Positions 1 to 9,571 are shown, counted from the stretch's first letter. The stretch is DNA of 64,000 bases from Suilimivivens aceti (GCF_025567405.1 NZ_JAOQKJ010000014.1:1-64000), one strand, 5' to 3'. Translations and numbers: made by a program. Notes: generated by a model not told the origin, from the letters alone.

Positions 1-206
1 GTCGGAATGTGGAGAATGTTATGGGTTTCTTTTCTGAGGAATTACGGGAAATGGACAGGAATACTGTCAGATATATGATCGACGAACTGCAGAAGGAAGT
101 GGACTTACAGAAGGCTGCTATTGCTGAAAAGGATTCCACCATTGCTGCACTGCAGGCCAGGATCCGGGAGCTGGAATCCGGAAATTCTTCTGTTCTTCCT
201 TCTTAA
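1..206 (+). CDS. C-terminal end of Rpn-family (PD-(D/E)XK nuclease/'transposase') protein, partial
   Basis: The reading frame is open from the window's left edge, so the true start lies outside; the GTG at 9 is only the first start-like codon seen. About 67 residues are visible. The segment contains an acidic stretch around FFSEELREMD and NTVRYMIDELQ, then a coiled-coil-like tail with repeated KDSTIAALQARIRELE. From memory this tail is typical of Clostridial Rpn-family recombination-promoting nucleases, whose catalytic PD-(D/E)XK core would lie upstream and is not visible here. The family assignment is therefore an inference from the tail alone. A gene whose first 22 codons look like the start of the same family lies at the opposite window edge (63934). 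Confidence 0.5.
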   Translation, partial: RNVENVMGFFSEELREMDRNTVRYMIDELQKEVDLQKAAIAEKDSTIAALQARIRELESGNSSVLPS

Positions 207-291
207 GGTGCCTGTTTTGTCCAGTTCATAGGAATTTCCATCATATTTATTCAAAAAAATAATCTTTTTAGAAAATTTACACAATATATCC

Positions 292-330
292 TTGACAATC
301 TTCGACATTTTGTGCATTATATAATATAGT
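292..330 (+). promoter_or_regulatory. Orphan plus-strand promoter
   Basis: A consensus -35 TTGACA (292-297) is followed after 17 bases by CATTAT (315-320). An overlapping alternative is TCGACA (302-307), 17 bases, TATAGT (325-330). The surroundings are AT-rich. There is no plus-strand protein gene downstream before the hairpin at 436-462, so the promoter, if active, would make a short transcript of about 140 nucleotides that ends just past the 3' end of glgP. Confidence 0.4.
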
Positions 331-435
331 AATGTTAAAAATATATTTACATTTTTTATATTTTGCGTTATATATATTTGAAAATTCTCATTATGTGGGA
401 TCCCAGACTCTATGGGCTCTTCTGCATAACAAGCA

Positions 436-462
436 AGCCCGGCAGGTACGTTCTGCCGGGCT
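436..462. terminator. Rho-independent-type hairpin, glgP 3' side
   Basis: A perfect 10-bp stem, AGCCCGGCAG paired with CTGCCGGGCT, closes a 7-base loop. It lies 23 bases beyond the glgP stop on the minus strand. On the plus strand it is followed by CATG and then a T-rich stretch (CTTTTTT), so it may also end a plus-strand transcript from the promoter at 292. The minus-strand tail (TGCTTGTTATG) is only moderately T-rich. Confidence 0.75.
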
Positions 463-485
463 CATGTCTTTTTTATCTGTCCTGA

Positions 486-2966
486 TCATTTCTTAGGAAG
501 TACTACCTTGTCCAGATGCCAGATATCATCTACATATTCCTGAATGGTTCTGTCGGAAGTAAACTTTCCACTGCATGCTACATTGAGGATGGCACTTCTT
601 GCCCAACCTTTTTCATCTCTGTAAGCTGCTTCTACCTTCTTCTGTGCTTCTGCATAAGAACGGAAATCCTTCAGAATAAAGTAAGTATCTGCCTTGGCTG
701 TGCTTAAGGTATTCAGCAGGGAGTTATACAGCGTTCTGAATCTGTCTGGATCCCCAGGTGCATAGGTTCCATTGATCAGCTGCATCAGTACCCTTCTGAT
801 GTCAGGGTCATTGTTAAAGATCTCTGTAGGATCATAACCACCATTGTTTTCATAATTGATAACTTCATCAGAAGAAAGTCCGAAGATAAAGGCATTTTCC
901 TTTCCAACCTCTTCTACGATCTCCACATTGGCGCCATCCATGGTTCCCAGTGTCAGTGCTCCGTTCAGCATAAACTTCATATTACCGGTACCGGATGCCT
1001 CCTTGCTTGCCGTAGAGATCTGCTCGGATACATCTGCTGCTGCAAAGATGATCTCCGCATTGGATACTCTGTAGTTTTCAATGAAGACTACCTTGATCTT
1101 ACCGTTGATCGCAGGATCATTGTTAACCACATCTGCAACAGAGTTGATCAGCTTAATAGTCATCTTGGCATTGTAATAGCCTGCTGCTGCCTTCGCACCA
1201 AAGATAAAGGTTCTCGGATAGAAGTCCATATCCGGATTATCCTTTAACTGGTTATAAAGATACATAACGTGCAGGATATTCAGAAGCTGACGCTTATACT
1301 CATGCAGTCTCTTTACCTGTACATCAAAGATGGAGCGGGGATCAACCTCGATACCATTGTGTTCCAGAATGTACTTCGCAAGACGTACCTTGTTCTGATA
1401 TTTGATATTCATAAATTCCTGCTGTGACTTTTCATCGTCAGCAAAAACCTTCAGCTTGTTGATCTTCGGAAGATCTGTGATCCAGTCATTTCCCACATGG
1501 GCAGTAACCCAGTCAGCAAGCAGCGGATTTGCATGAAGAAGGAAACGTCTCTGTGTAATACCGTTTGTCTTGTTATTAAACTTCTCAGGCATCATTTCGT
1601 AGAAATCCTTCAACTCCTGATGCTTCAGGATCTCTGTGTGCAGTCTTGCCACACCGTTAACAGAGTAGCCTGCTGCAATTGCAAGATGTGCCATCTTTAC
1701 CTGTCCGTCATAGATGATTGCCATCTTGCGGATCTTTTCCTGATTACCGGGATACATCTCCTGAATCTTCAGGATAAATCTGCGGTTGATCTCCTCAATG
1801 ATCTGATATACTCTTGGAAGGAGCCTTGAGAACAGCTCGATGGGCCATTTCTCAAGTGCTTCTGACATGATCGTATGGTTGGTATAAGCACAGGTCTTAG
1901 TCGTTACTTCCCATGCCTCATCCCACGTCAGATAATACTCATCCATCAGGATTCTCATCAGCTCTGCCACCGCTACCGTAGGATGGGTATCATTTAACTG
2001 GAAGGTAACCTTTTCATAGAACTTACGGATATCGTCGTGCTTACGCATATATTTGGAAACTGCTTCCTGCACAGATGCAGAAATAAAGAAATACTGCTGT
2101 TTCAGACGAAGCTCCTTACCAGCATAGTGGTTGTCGTTGGGATAAAGAACCTCAACAATGTTTCTTGCCAGATTCTCCTGCTCAACAGCCTTCTGATAAT
2201 CACCCTTGTCAAAGGAATCCAGCTGGAAGCACTCCACTGCTTCAGCATCCCAGATACGAAGGGTATTTACAATGCCATTACCATAGCCAACGATTGGAAG
2301 ATCATAAGGGATCGCCTTTACGCTCTGATAGCCTTCCTGTACAAAATTACTTCTTCCATTCTCATCAATGTGGACATTTACATAACCGCCAAACTTGACA
2401 ATCTTGGCATATTCCGGTCTTCTCAGTTCAAAAGGGTTGCCATCAACAAGCCAGTTATCCGGAACCTCTACCTGATAGCCATCACGGATCTCCTGTTTGA
2501 ACATACCATAACGATATCTGATACCACAGCCATATGCTGCATAACCAAGTGTTGCAAGTGAATCAAGAAAGCAGGCTGCCAGACGGCCAAGTCCACCGTT
2601 TCCAAGAGCTGCATCAGGCTCCTGATCTTCGATCACATTCAGATCCAGTCCCAGTTCATCAAGAGCTTCTTTTACTTCCTTCTGTGCCTGAAGATTGATA
2701 ATATTATTTCCAAGGGCACGACCCATCAGAAATTCCATTGAAAGGTAATACACTGTCTTTGGATCCTGCTTCTCGTATTCCTCCTGGGTTCTCATCCAGT
2801 TATCTACTACTGCATCCTTGATCGCATAGGCCACTGCCTGAAATACCTGCTGGGGTGTTGCCTCTTCCAGTGTCTTTCTGTACAGTGTCTTGATATTGTA
2901 CAGGACACTTCTCTTAAACAGGTCCTTATCAAAAGTAACTGATACCGGTACCGTCTTTTTTGCCAT
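486..2966 (-). CDS. glgP: Glycogen/starch/alpha-glucan phosphorylase
   Basis: Phosphorolytically releases glucose-1-phosphate from the non-reducing ends of glycogen or maltodextrin in the cytoplasm, using pyridoxal phosphate. The protein is 826 aa, the usual length for GT35. The family block EASGTGNMKFMLNGALTLGT is present, with the PLP lysine at about residue 664 (NMKF). The GNGGLGRLAACFLDSLATL block near the N-terminus and the QLNDTHP motif also fit. A GTG five codons upstream is in frame, but the GGAGGAG that overlaps it sits at proper distance for the ATG at 2966, so the shorter form is chosen. It has its own promoter and terminator and no other glycogen genes are adjacent, so it appears to be a monocistronic unit. 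Confidence 0.97.
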   Translation of the reverse strand: MAKKTVPVSVTFDKDLFKRSVLYNIKTLYRKTLEEATPQQVFQAVAYAIKDAVVDNWMRTQEEYEKQDPKTVYYLSMEFLMGRALGNNIINLQAQKEVKEALDELGLDLNVIEDQEPDAALGNGGLGRLAACFLDSLATLGYAAYGCGIRYRYGMFKQEIRDGYQVEVPDNWLVDGNPFELRRPEYAKIVKFGGYVNVHIDENGRSNFVQEGYQSVKAIPYDLPIVGYGNGIVNTLRIWDAEAVECFQLDSFDKGDYQKAVEQENLARNIVEVLYPNDNHYAGKELRLKQQYFFISASVQEAVSKYMRKHDDIRKFYEKVTFQLNDTHPTVAVAELMRILMDEYYLTWDEAWEVTTKTCAYTNHTIMSEALEKWPIELFSRLLPRVYQIIEEINRRFILKIQEMYPGNQEKIRKMAIIYDGQVKMAHLAIAAGYSVNGVARLHTEILKHQELKDFYEMMPEKFNNKTNGITQRRFLLHANPLLADWVTAHVGNDWITDLPKINKLKVFADDEKSQQEFMNIKYQNKVRLAKYILEHNGIEVDPRSIFDVQVKRLHEYKRQLLNILHVMYLYNQLKDNPDMDFYPRTFIFGAKAAAGYYNAKMTIKLINSVADVVNNDPAINGKIKVVFIENYRVSNAEIIFAAADVSEQISTASKEASGTGNMKFMLNGALTLGTMDGANVEIVEEVGKENAFIFGLSSDEVINYENNGGYDPTEIFNNDPDIRRVLMQLINGTYAPGDPDRFRTLYNSLLNTLSTAKADTYFILKDFRSYAEAQKKVEAAYRDEKGWARSAILNVACSGKFTSDRTIQEYVDDIWHLDKVVLPKK

Positions 2967-3020
2967 TTTCTTCTCCTCCACCTAAAATCACTTTTCCACC
3001 TTTTTACATACACAATCTGT

Positions 3021-3049
3021 ATTATACTACAATCATATGCAAATCACAA
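3021..3049 (-). promoter_or_regulatory. Promoter of glgP
   Basis: On the minus strand, TTGTGA (3044-3049) and a perfect TATAAT (3021-3026) are separated by 17 bases. The predicted start of transcription is about 50 bases upstream of the glgP ATG. Confidence 0.65.
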
Positions 3050-3094
3050 GGGAAACCCCATGTTTCTGGCTCTTCCGTTCCGTAAAATATATGT

Positions 3095-3140
3095 AAAAAT
3101 GCTCCTTCCATAGATGATTTTCCATAGAAGAAGCATTTTT
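3095..3140 (-). terminator. Terminator of ileS
   Basis: On the minus strand, AAATGCT plus CTTC pair with GAAG plus AGCATTT around an 18-base loop with a one-base bulge. The 3' arm runs directly into TTTTT. It overlaps the end of the ileS 3' region, immediately beyond its stop at 3150. Confidence 0.7.
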
Positions 3141-3149
3141 CATTTTTAT

Positions 3150-6100
3150 TTACTGCTTTTCAATGCTGATGGTTACCTTTTCACCATTGACATTCCACTC
3201 TTTGGAAACAGAAAGTTCCCTGCCGGATACAATATCCTCAGCCAGTACCTTGCCGCAGATCGTATCCTTATTCTTGGCTGCGATCTCAGAAAGCCTATCA
3301 TTGCCATTTAAGGATACCAGAATATGATCCATAACTTCAAATCCGGATTCCTTACGCATGGTCTGGATCTTGCTGATCAGCTCGTATACAAATCCCTCTT
3401 CGATCAGCTCCGGTGTCAGGTTGGTATCAAGGACAACCGTTACATAATTGTCAGCCTCGGTTACAAAGCCTTCCTTCTGTGCCACATCAATGAGCAGATC
3501 CTCTTCTGCCAGGGAAATCTCTGTACCGTCTACCGTAAACTTCAGAGCACCCTCGCTCTTTAACTGCTTCATGGCTTCCGTTCCATCGATCTCTTCCAGA
3601 TACTTTTTGATGCTGCCAAGCTGTTTGCCATACTTAGGGCCTACTGTACGGAGCTGAGGCTTAAAGCTGTAGCTTGTCAGGTCACTGACATCTTCCTTGA
3701 AAACTACTTCCTTGACATTCAGCTCATCCTCAATGATCGCCTTGAAATAATCATTCAGCTCATGGGCTGCCTTTACATACATGGTTCCGATCGGCTGACG
3801 GTTCTTGATGGCTCCCGCATTTCTTGCGGCACGGCCCATTACTACGATATCAAGAGCCTCTTCCATATTATCTTCCAGCTTCTTGTCGATCATGGCCTCA
3901 TCTGCCACGGGGAAATCACACAGATGGATACTTTCCGGTGCGTTCTTATCAATGCTGCATACCATGTTCTGATAGATTTCTTCTGTCATGAACGGGATCA
4001 TGGGTGCTGCACACTTACAGATCTCAACAAGTGCTGTATACAGTGTCATGTAGGCATTGATCTTATCCTGTTCCATGCCCTTTGCCCAGAAACGGTCTCT
4101 GCAGCGGCGCACATACCAGTTACTCATCTCATCCACAAAGTTATCCAGTACTCTGGCAGCCTCAGGGATCCTGTAATGATCCAGATGATCATCTACCTCC
4201 TTGATCGCTGTATTTAACTTGGACAGCAGCCACTTATCCATAACAGGGAGCTTATCATACTCCAGTGTATATTTCGTAGCATCAAAGTTATCAATATTTG
4301 CATACAGGATAAAGAATGCGTAGGTATTCCAGAGGGTTCCGAGGAATTTACGCTGTCCTTCCATAACAGCCTTGCCGTGGAAACGGTTCGGAAGCCATGG
4401 TGCGGAGTTGATATAGAAATACCAGCGGATCGCATCAGCACCGTAGGTCTTCAGGGCATCAAAAGGATCTACTGCATTTCCCTTACTCTTACTCATCTTC
4501 TGCCCGTTTTCGTCCTGTACATGTCCGAGAACGATAACATTTTCATACGGAGCCCTATTGAACAGCAGCGTGGATTCTGCCATCAGGGAATAAAACCATC
4601 CACGGGTCTGGTCTACTGCTTCTGAAATAAACTGTGCCGGGAACTGTGCTTCAAACAGATCCTTATTTTCAAATGGATAATGATGCTGTGCAAAGGGCAT
4701 TGCTCCTGAATCAAACCAGCAGTCAATTACTTCCGGTACACGCTTCATGGTCTTACCGCATTCAGGACAGGTGCAGGTGATCTCATCAATGTAAGGTCTG
4801 TGAAGCTCTACCGTCTTCGCTGCAGGATTACCGGAAAGCTTAAATAGCTCTTCCCTGGAACCAATGGATTCCTGATGTCCACAGCCTTCGCATTCCCAGA
4901 TATTTAAAGGAGTTCCCCAGTAACGGTTACGGGATACGCCCCAGTCCTGGATATTTTCAAGCCAGTTGCCAAAACGTCCTTCTCCGATAGATTCCGGAAT
5001 CCAGTTTACAGTCTTGTTATTGCGCACCAGATCATCACGGACAGCTGTCATCTTGATGAACCAGGATTCTCTTGCATAATAGATCAGCGGAGTATCACAT
5101 CTCCAGCAGAACGGATAATCATGTTCAAACTTCGGTGCATCGAAGAGCTTGCCTTCCTTATCAAGGTCTGCGAGTACCTTGGGATCCGCATCCTTTACAA
5201 ACAGTCCTGCATAAGGAGTCTCTGCTGTCAGATCACCCTTGCCGTCTACAAACTGTACAAAAGGAAGATCATATTTACGTCCTACCTGTGCATCGTCCTC
5301 ACCAAAAGCAGGTGCGATATGAACGATACCGGTACCATCTGTCATGGTTACATAGCTGTCACAGGTTACATAGAAACCTTTCTTATGCTGCTTTTCTGCG
5401 CATTCTCCTGCACAGGCAAAAAGCGGCTCGTATTCCTTGTATTCGAGATCCTTTCCTTTATAAGTCTCAAGTACCTCATAAGCAGGCTTACCTTCCTCTG
5501 CCAGTCTGCCAAGTACAGTGTCAAGCAGTGCCTCTGCCATATAATAGGTATAGCCGTCTGCTGCCTTTACCTTGCAGTAAGTCTCATCCGGATTTACGCA
5601 GAGTGCCACGTTGGAGGGCAGTGTCCATGGAGTTGTTGTCCATGCCAGGAAATAAGCATCCTCGCCCTTTACCTTGAAACGTACTACTGCAGACCGTTCC
5701 TTAACTGCTTTATAGCCCTGTGCCACCTCATGGGAGGAAAGAGGGGTTCCACATCTGGGGCAGTAAGGTACGATCTTAAATCCCTTATAAAGAAGACCCT
5801 TATCCCAGATCTGCTTCAATGCCCACCATTCAGATTCAATAAAGTCATCATGATAAGTAACATAGGGATCATCCATATCAGCCCAAAAGCCGACGGTTCC
5901 AGAAAAGTCTTCCCACATTCCCTTATATTTCCATACACTTTCCTTACATTTCCGGATAAAGGGATCCAGTCCGTATTCTTCAATCTGCTCCTTACCATCA
6001 AGACCAAGCTGCTTCTCTACCTCCAGCTCTACCGGAAGGCCATGGGTATCCCAGCCTGCCTTACGGGGAACCATATATCCCTTCATGGTGCGGTATCTGG

Positions 6101-6305
6101 GGATCATATCCTTGATAACACGTGTCAGCACATGCCCGATATGGGGCTTTCCGTTGGCAGTCGGAGGACCGTCATAAAAGGTATACGTCGGTCCTTCCTT
6201 ACGGTTTTCCATACTCTTTTTGAAAATGTCATTGTCTTTCCAGAATTTTTCAACTTCTTTTTCACGGTCGACAAAATTCAAGTCGGTAGATACTTTTTGA
6301 TACAT
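3150..6305 (-). CDS. ileS: Isoleucyl-tRNA synthetase, type 2 (eukaryote-like)
   Basis: Charges tRNA-Ile with isoleucine. The 1051-aa protein carries the class I signature HIGH at residues 55-58 and KMSKS at 603-607. The blocks KPHIGHVLTR and GWDTHGLPVE match the type 2, eukaryote-like IleRS branch rather than the E. coli-like type 1 branch, and no C-terminal zinc CxxC cluster is seen. A CP1 editing domain fits the region of about 190-400. Type 2 enzymes are known in several bacteria to be poorly inhibited by mupirocin; whether this one is cannot be read from sequence. The start ATG follows a GAGGAAAGGAAAAG purine run. Expression is under the upstream T-box. Confidence 0.97.
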   Translation of the reverse strand: MYQKVSTDLNFVDREKEVEKFWKDNDIFKKSMENRKEGPTYTFYDGPPTANGKPHIGHVLTRVIKDMIPRYRTMKGYMVPRKAGWDTHGLPVELEVEKQLGLDGKEQIEEYGLDPFIRKCKESVWKYKGMWEDFSGTVGFWADMDDPYVTYHDDFIESEWWALKQIWDKGLLYKGFKIVPYCPRCGTPLSSHEVAQGYKAVKERSAVVRFKVKGEDAYFLAWTTTPWTLPSNVALCVNPDETYCKVKAADGYTYYMAEALLDTVLGRLAEEGKPAYEVLETYKGKDLEYKEYEPLFACAGECAEKQHKKGFYVTCDSYVTMTDGTGIVHIAPAFGEDDAQVGRKYDLPFVQFVDGKGDLTAETPYAGLFVKDADPKVLADLDKEGKLFDAPKFEHDYPFCWRCDTPLIYYARESWFIKMTAVRDDLVRNNKTVNWIPESIGEGRFGNWLENIQDWGVSRNRYWGTPLNIWECEGCGHQESIGSREELFKLSGNPAAKTVELHRPYIDEITCTCPECGKTMKRVPEVIDCWFDSGAMPFAQHHYPFENKDLFEAQFPAQFISEAVDQTRGWFYSLMAESTLLFNRAPYENVIVLGHVQDENGQKMSKSKGNAVDPFDALKTYGADAIRWYFYINSAPWLPNRFHGKAVMEGQRKFLGTLWNTYAFFILYANIDNFDATKYTLEYDKLPVMDKWLLSKLNTAIKEVDDHLDHYRIPEAARVLDNFVDEMSNWYVRRCRDRFWAKGMEQDKINAYMTLYTALVEICKCAAPMIPFMTEEIYQNMVCSIDKNAPESIHLCDFPVADEAMIDKKLEDNMEEALDIVVMGRAARNAGAIKNRQPIGTMYVKAAHELNDYFKAIIEDELNVKEVVFKEDVSDLTSYSFKPQLRTVGPKYGKQLGSIKKYLEEIDGTEAMKQLKSEGALKFTVDGTEISLAEEDLLIDVAQKEGFVTEADNYVTVVLDTNLTPELIEEGFVYELISKIQTMRKESGFEVMDHILVSLNGNDRLSEIAAKNKDTICGKVLAEDIVSGRELSVSKEWNVNGEKVTISIEKQ

Positions 6306-6400
6306 GATCTTTTCCTTTCCTCGTTTATAATACAGGAAAGAATCCTGCCCAGAGGGCTTTTTATGTCACCAGAACATTATGAAGTAATTTCCCTGGACAT

Positions 6401-6686
6401 AAAAAAGCCGTCCTGTAAAAGGACGGGATCTTTCCACGTTAACCACCTGTTACACCATACACGCCAGAGCTTTCTGCTCATGGTTTCATATGTTTTCCCT
6501 TAACGGAGGATACCGGCAAAACCTACTTTTGAAAAATACTGTTCACTACTGTAAATGTCCAATTTCAGTCTGCAGCTCAGAAGTGATGTTCACTGACCTT
6601 CTACTGATACCGGATCACACCTGCCCCGGCTCTCTGTTATGTTCAAAAATCAGCTACTGTCTTCGTCATAGCCATTTGGTCTGTAC
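6401..6686 (-). promoter_or_regulatory. T-box riboswitch, isoleucine (ATC specifier), of ileS
   Basis: On the minus strand all hallmark parts are present in order. Stem I contains the AGAGAG-CCGGGG distal part and a specifier bulge reading AAC-ATC-ACTTCTGAGCTG, with the Ile codon ATC at 6585-6587. The AGTAGG...TCCGTTA segment follows. The T-box core AGGTGGTTAACGTG (about 6431-6451) overlaps the antiterminator. The competing terminator is a CCGTCCT/AGGACGG hairpin with a T-run at 6401-6427. Uncharged tRNA-Ile would stabilise the antiterminator and switch on ileS. Confidence 0.93.
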
Positions 6687-6692
6687 TTCTTC

Positions 6693-6722
6693 AAATTACA
6701 CCATAAAAACAGAATTTGTCAA
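6693..6722 (-). promoter_or_regulatory. Promoter of the ileS T-box leader
   Basis: A consensus TTGACA (6717-6722, minus strand) and TAATTT (6693-6698) are separated by 18 bases. Transcription would begin near 6686, placing the whole T-box in the leader. The 110 bases between this promoter and the next plus-strand gene (6833) contain only a weak candidate plus-strand promoter (TGGACG, 17 bases, TAAAAT). Confidence 0.75.
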
Positions 6723-6832
6723 GAGGCAGACCGCATTTTGTGCCATAAAGCCAAAAATCCCATGGACGGCTTCTTCTTCCTGTTGTAAAATGGAACTGTT
6801 TGAAGTTGCAAGCCAAGAAAAGGATAGTTATT

Positions 6833-8080
6833 ATGCAGGATCAAAACAAAACCCCTATTTATCTGGAAACAAACGGTGACTTTCGAATGCGCGAGCTTGA
6901 CAAGGGAGATCTGGATCAGTTCAATGCCCTGCTGCAGTACGCTTTCCAGGTCACAACCAAGGAACTGTTTGAAACCGGCTGGGCACAGGATGAGATCAAA
7001 TATGCCAAGCGTCCCATCCTGGAGGAGGCCTATGTCATCGGCTGGTTCTATAAGGACCGGCTGGCTTCCATGATCGTTGTCTACCATATGCAGGTCAATG
7101 TCCATGACAACATTATGGACATGGGCGGTATCACCGGTGTGGCAACCTATCCGGAATATGCCGGAAGAGGCCTGATCCACTCCCTCATGCGCCGGGTGCT
7201 TGATTATATGAACAAACAACAGATGCCACTCTCCTTTCTCTGTCCCTACTCCATTCCCTTCTACCGGAAAATGGGCTGGGAAATCTGCTCTGACCAGCTT
7301 ACCTTCAATGTAAAGGATGTACAGCTTCCCAAGGCAAGGCCGGTTCCCGGTATGGTAGAACGTGTCAGTCTGGATTCAGAAGATTATCATAATGTACATT
7401 CCTACTTTGCCTTTCAGCAGCACGGCTGTATGATCCGTGACACCCTTTCCTGGGAAGAATACTGGAGATGGGACAATGATGATATGATCGTTGCTGTTTA
7501 CTACAGCAGGGAGCATAAGCCTCTTGGCTATGTTGCTTACTATATTGCCAACGAGATCTTCCATATTAAGGAAATGGTCTATCTGAACCTGGAAGCCAAT
7601 TATGGACTCTGGAATTATATCAGTGCGCATTTTTCCATGATCACCCAGGTCAAGGGAAACAATTTCTCCGGCGAACCCATGGCTTATCTGTTTGAGGACA
7701 GTGAAATCACAGAAACCATTGCCCCTTATATCATGGGACGCATCAACAACGTAAAGGACTTTCTGAAAGCTTTTCCTTATCAGGTAACCCCGGAAGACTT
7801 TAAGATCCATTTTAAGGTCCACGATGAAATGGCTCCCTGGAATGAAGGAGACTACATGGTATCCTGGCATGACGGGGAAACCAGCTGTGAGCAGGTGGAG
7901 GATAACCAGTCCATCAATGTCGTAGAATTAAACATCAACACCCTGACTACCATGATGATGGGATACAAAAGACCGACCTATCTGTACGACCACGAAAAGC
8001 TCAAAACAGAATATTATATGCTGACCTGGCTGGAACGTCTGATTCCAGTAGAGAAGCCCTACTTTTCAGATTACTTTTAA
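6833..8080 (+). CDS. Eis-like GNAT N-acetyltransferase
   Basis: The 415-aa protein has the architecture of the Eis family: an N-terminal GNAT domain, a second GNAT-like half and an SCP2-like C-terminal part ending in a free aromatic carboxylate (SDYF). The acetyl-CoA loop GVATYPEYAGRGL is at about residues 102-114, and a tyrosine in PFYRKMGWE (about residue 144) matches the position of the general acid Tyr in Eis. Characterised Eis proteins acetylate amines such as aminoglycosides or protein lysines; the substrate here is unknown. The ATG at 6833 is preferred over an upstream TTG because AAAAGGATAG precedes it. Probably co-transcribed with pncB 25 bases downstream. Confidence 0.85.
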   Translation: MQDQNKTPIYLETNGDFRMRELDKGDLDQFNALLQYAFQVTTKELFETGWAQDEIKYAKRPILEEAYVIGWFYKDRLASMIVVYHMQVNVHDNIMDMGGITGVATYPEYAGRGLIHSLMRRVLDYMNKQQMPLSFLCPYSIPFYRKMGWEICSDQLTFNVKDVQLPKARPVPGMVERVSLDSEDYHNVHSYFAFQQHGCMIRDTLSWEEYWRWDNDDMIVAVYYSREHKPLGYVAYYIANEIFHIKEMVYLNLEANYGLWNYISAHFSMITQVKGNNFSGEPMAYLFEDSEITETIAPYIMGRINNVKDFLKAFPYQVTPEDFKIHFKVHDEMAPWNEGDYMVSWHDGETSCEQVEDNQSINVVELNINTLTTMMMGYKRPTYLYDHEKLKTEYYMLTWLERLIPVEKPYFSDYF

Positions 8081-8105
8081 ACCATATCTCAGAAGGGAGA
8101 AGCTT

Positions 8106-9554
8106 ATGGACAGACAAAACCTGACCCTGCTCACTGATCTTTATGAGCTCACCATGATGCAGGGCTACTTCAAGCACAAGGACCGCAACGAAACTGTTAT
8201 CTTTGATGCCTTTTACCGCAACAACCCCTGTGACGGCGGTTATGCCATTGCCGCCGGACTGGAGCAGCTCGTAAAATACATCAAGGATCTTCACTTTTCC
8301 GACCATGATATCCGTTATCTTTCCGATCTTGGTATTTTTGATGCGGATTTTCTCGACTATCTGGCAGATTTCCGTTTCTCGGGTGATATTTATGCCATTC
8401 CGGAGGGAACAGTCATTTTCCCGAGAGAGCCCCTTGTCAAGGTGATCGCTCCCATCATGGAGGCCCAGCTTGTAGAAACTGCGATCCTGAATATCATCAA
8501 TCATCAAAGTCTGATCGCAACCAAGGCTGCGCGGGTCTGCTATGCCGCAAAGGGCGATGGCATTATGGAATTCGGCCTGCGCCGTGCCCAGGGTCCGGAT
8601 GCCGGTATTTATGGTGCAAGAGCTGCCATGATCGGCGGCTGTATCGGCACCTCCAACGTTCTGTGCGGACAGCTTTTTGATGTTCCTGTGAAAGGTACCC
8701 ATGCCCACAGCTGGATCATGAGCTTTCCTGATGAATATACCGCTTTTAAAACCTATGCGGATCTGTATCCGACTGCCTGCATCCTGTTAGTGGATACCTA
8801 CGACACCTTAAAATCCGGTGTTCCAAATGCCATCCGTGTCTTTCAGGAAATGAGAGCTGCTGGTGTTCCTCTTACCTTCTACGGGATCCGTCTGGACAGC
8901 GGCGACCTTGCCTATCTCTCAAAGAAGGCCCGCAGGATGCTGGACGAAGCAGGCTTCCCGGATGCTGTGATCTCTGCTTCCAATGACCTTGATGAATATC
9001 TGATCGAATCCCTGAAGGCGCAGGGTGCCGCTATTACCTCCTGGGGTGTTGGAACCAATCTGATCACCGCCAAGGATAACCCGGCATTCGGCGGCGTTTA
9101 CAAGCTGGCTGCCGTTATGGGTGAGGATGGCAGTTTTATCCCAAAGATCAAGCTTTCTGAAAACAGCGAGAAGGTAACCAACCCCGGCAACAAGAAGATT
9201 TACCGTGTTTACGAAAAGGAAACCGGCAAGATCAAGGCAGATCTGATCTGTCTTGTTGATGAGAGCTTCCGTGAGGATAAGCCGCTCCTTCTCTTCGATC
9301 CTTCCGAGCCCTGGAAAAAAACAAAGCTCCCTGCCGGAAGCTTTACTTTAAGAGAACTGCTCGTTCCTGTATTCAAAGATGGTAAATGCTGCTACGAATC
9401 ACCCAGGGTTATGGATATCCGTTCCTATTGCATGAAGGAACAGGATACCCTTTGGGATGAGACGAAGCGTTTCGTCAATCCTCATCAGGTCTATGTGGAT
9501 CTTTCCAGAAAGCTCTACGATACCAAGATCGAGCTGCTTGACCAGATGAGCTGA
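8106..9554 (+). CDS. pncB: Nicotinate phosphoribosyltransferase
   Basis: Converts nicotinate and PRPP to nicotinate mononucleotide, the entry step of the Preiss-Handler NAD salvage route. The 482-aa protein begins with LTDLYELTMMQGY, the family's N-terminal signature. It contains the GTHAHSW motif with the conserved histidines near residue 199, and FYGIRLDSGDLAYLSKKAR for phosphate/PRPP binding. The ATG is preceded by AGAAGGGAGAAGC. It follows the Eis-like gene with a short gap and likely shares its transcript. Its stop lies 17 bases from the convergent amidohydrolase. Confidence 0.95.
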   Translation: MDRQNLTLLTDLYELTMMQGYFKHKDRNETVIFDAFYRNNPCDGGYAIAAGLEQLVKYIKDLHFSDHDIRYLSDLGIFDADFLDYLADFRFSGDIYAIPEGTVIFPREPLVKVIAPIMEAQLVETAILNIINHQSLIATKAARVCYAAKGDGIMEFGLRRAQGPDAGIYGARAAMIGGCIGTSNVLCGQLFDVPVKGTHAHSWIMSFPDEYTAFKTYADLYPTACILLVDTYDTLKSGVPNAIRVFQEMRAAGVPLTFYGIRLDSGDLAYLSKKARRMLDEAGFPDAVISASNDLDEYLIESLKAQGAAITSWGVGTNLITAKDNPAFGGVYKLAAVMGEDGSFIPKIKLSENSEKVTNPGNKKIYRVYEKETGKIKADLICLVDESFREDKPLLLFDPSEPWKKTKLPAGSFTLRELLVPVFKDGKCCYESPRVMDIRSYCMKEQDTLWDETKRFVNPHQVYVDLSRKLYDTKIELLDQMS

Positions 9555-9571
9555 CAATAAAGCTTCAAAGC

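Noticed and set aside
6341..6357. GCCC-AGA-GGGC-TTTTT mini-hairpin on the plus strand
   Set aside because: A four-bp stem with no plus-strand gene before it; probably chance within the ileS leader.
5121..6503. 460-codon plus-strand open frame
   Set aside because: It lies wholly antisense to ileS and its T-box, has cysteine- and histidine-rich nonsense composition, and no ribosome site.
8001..8708. 235-codon minus-strand open frame over pncB
   Set aside because: Antisense to a clear conserved enzyme; no domain recognisable.
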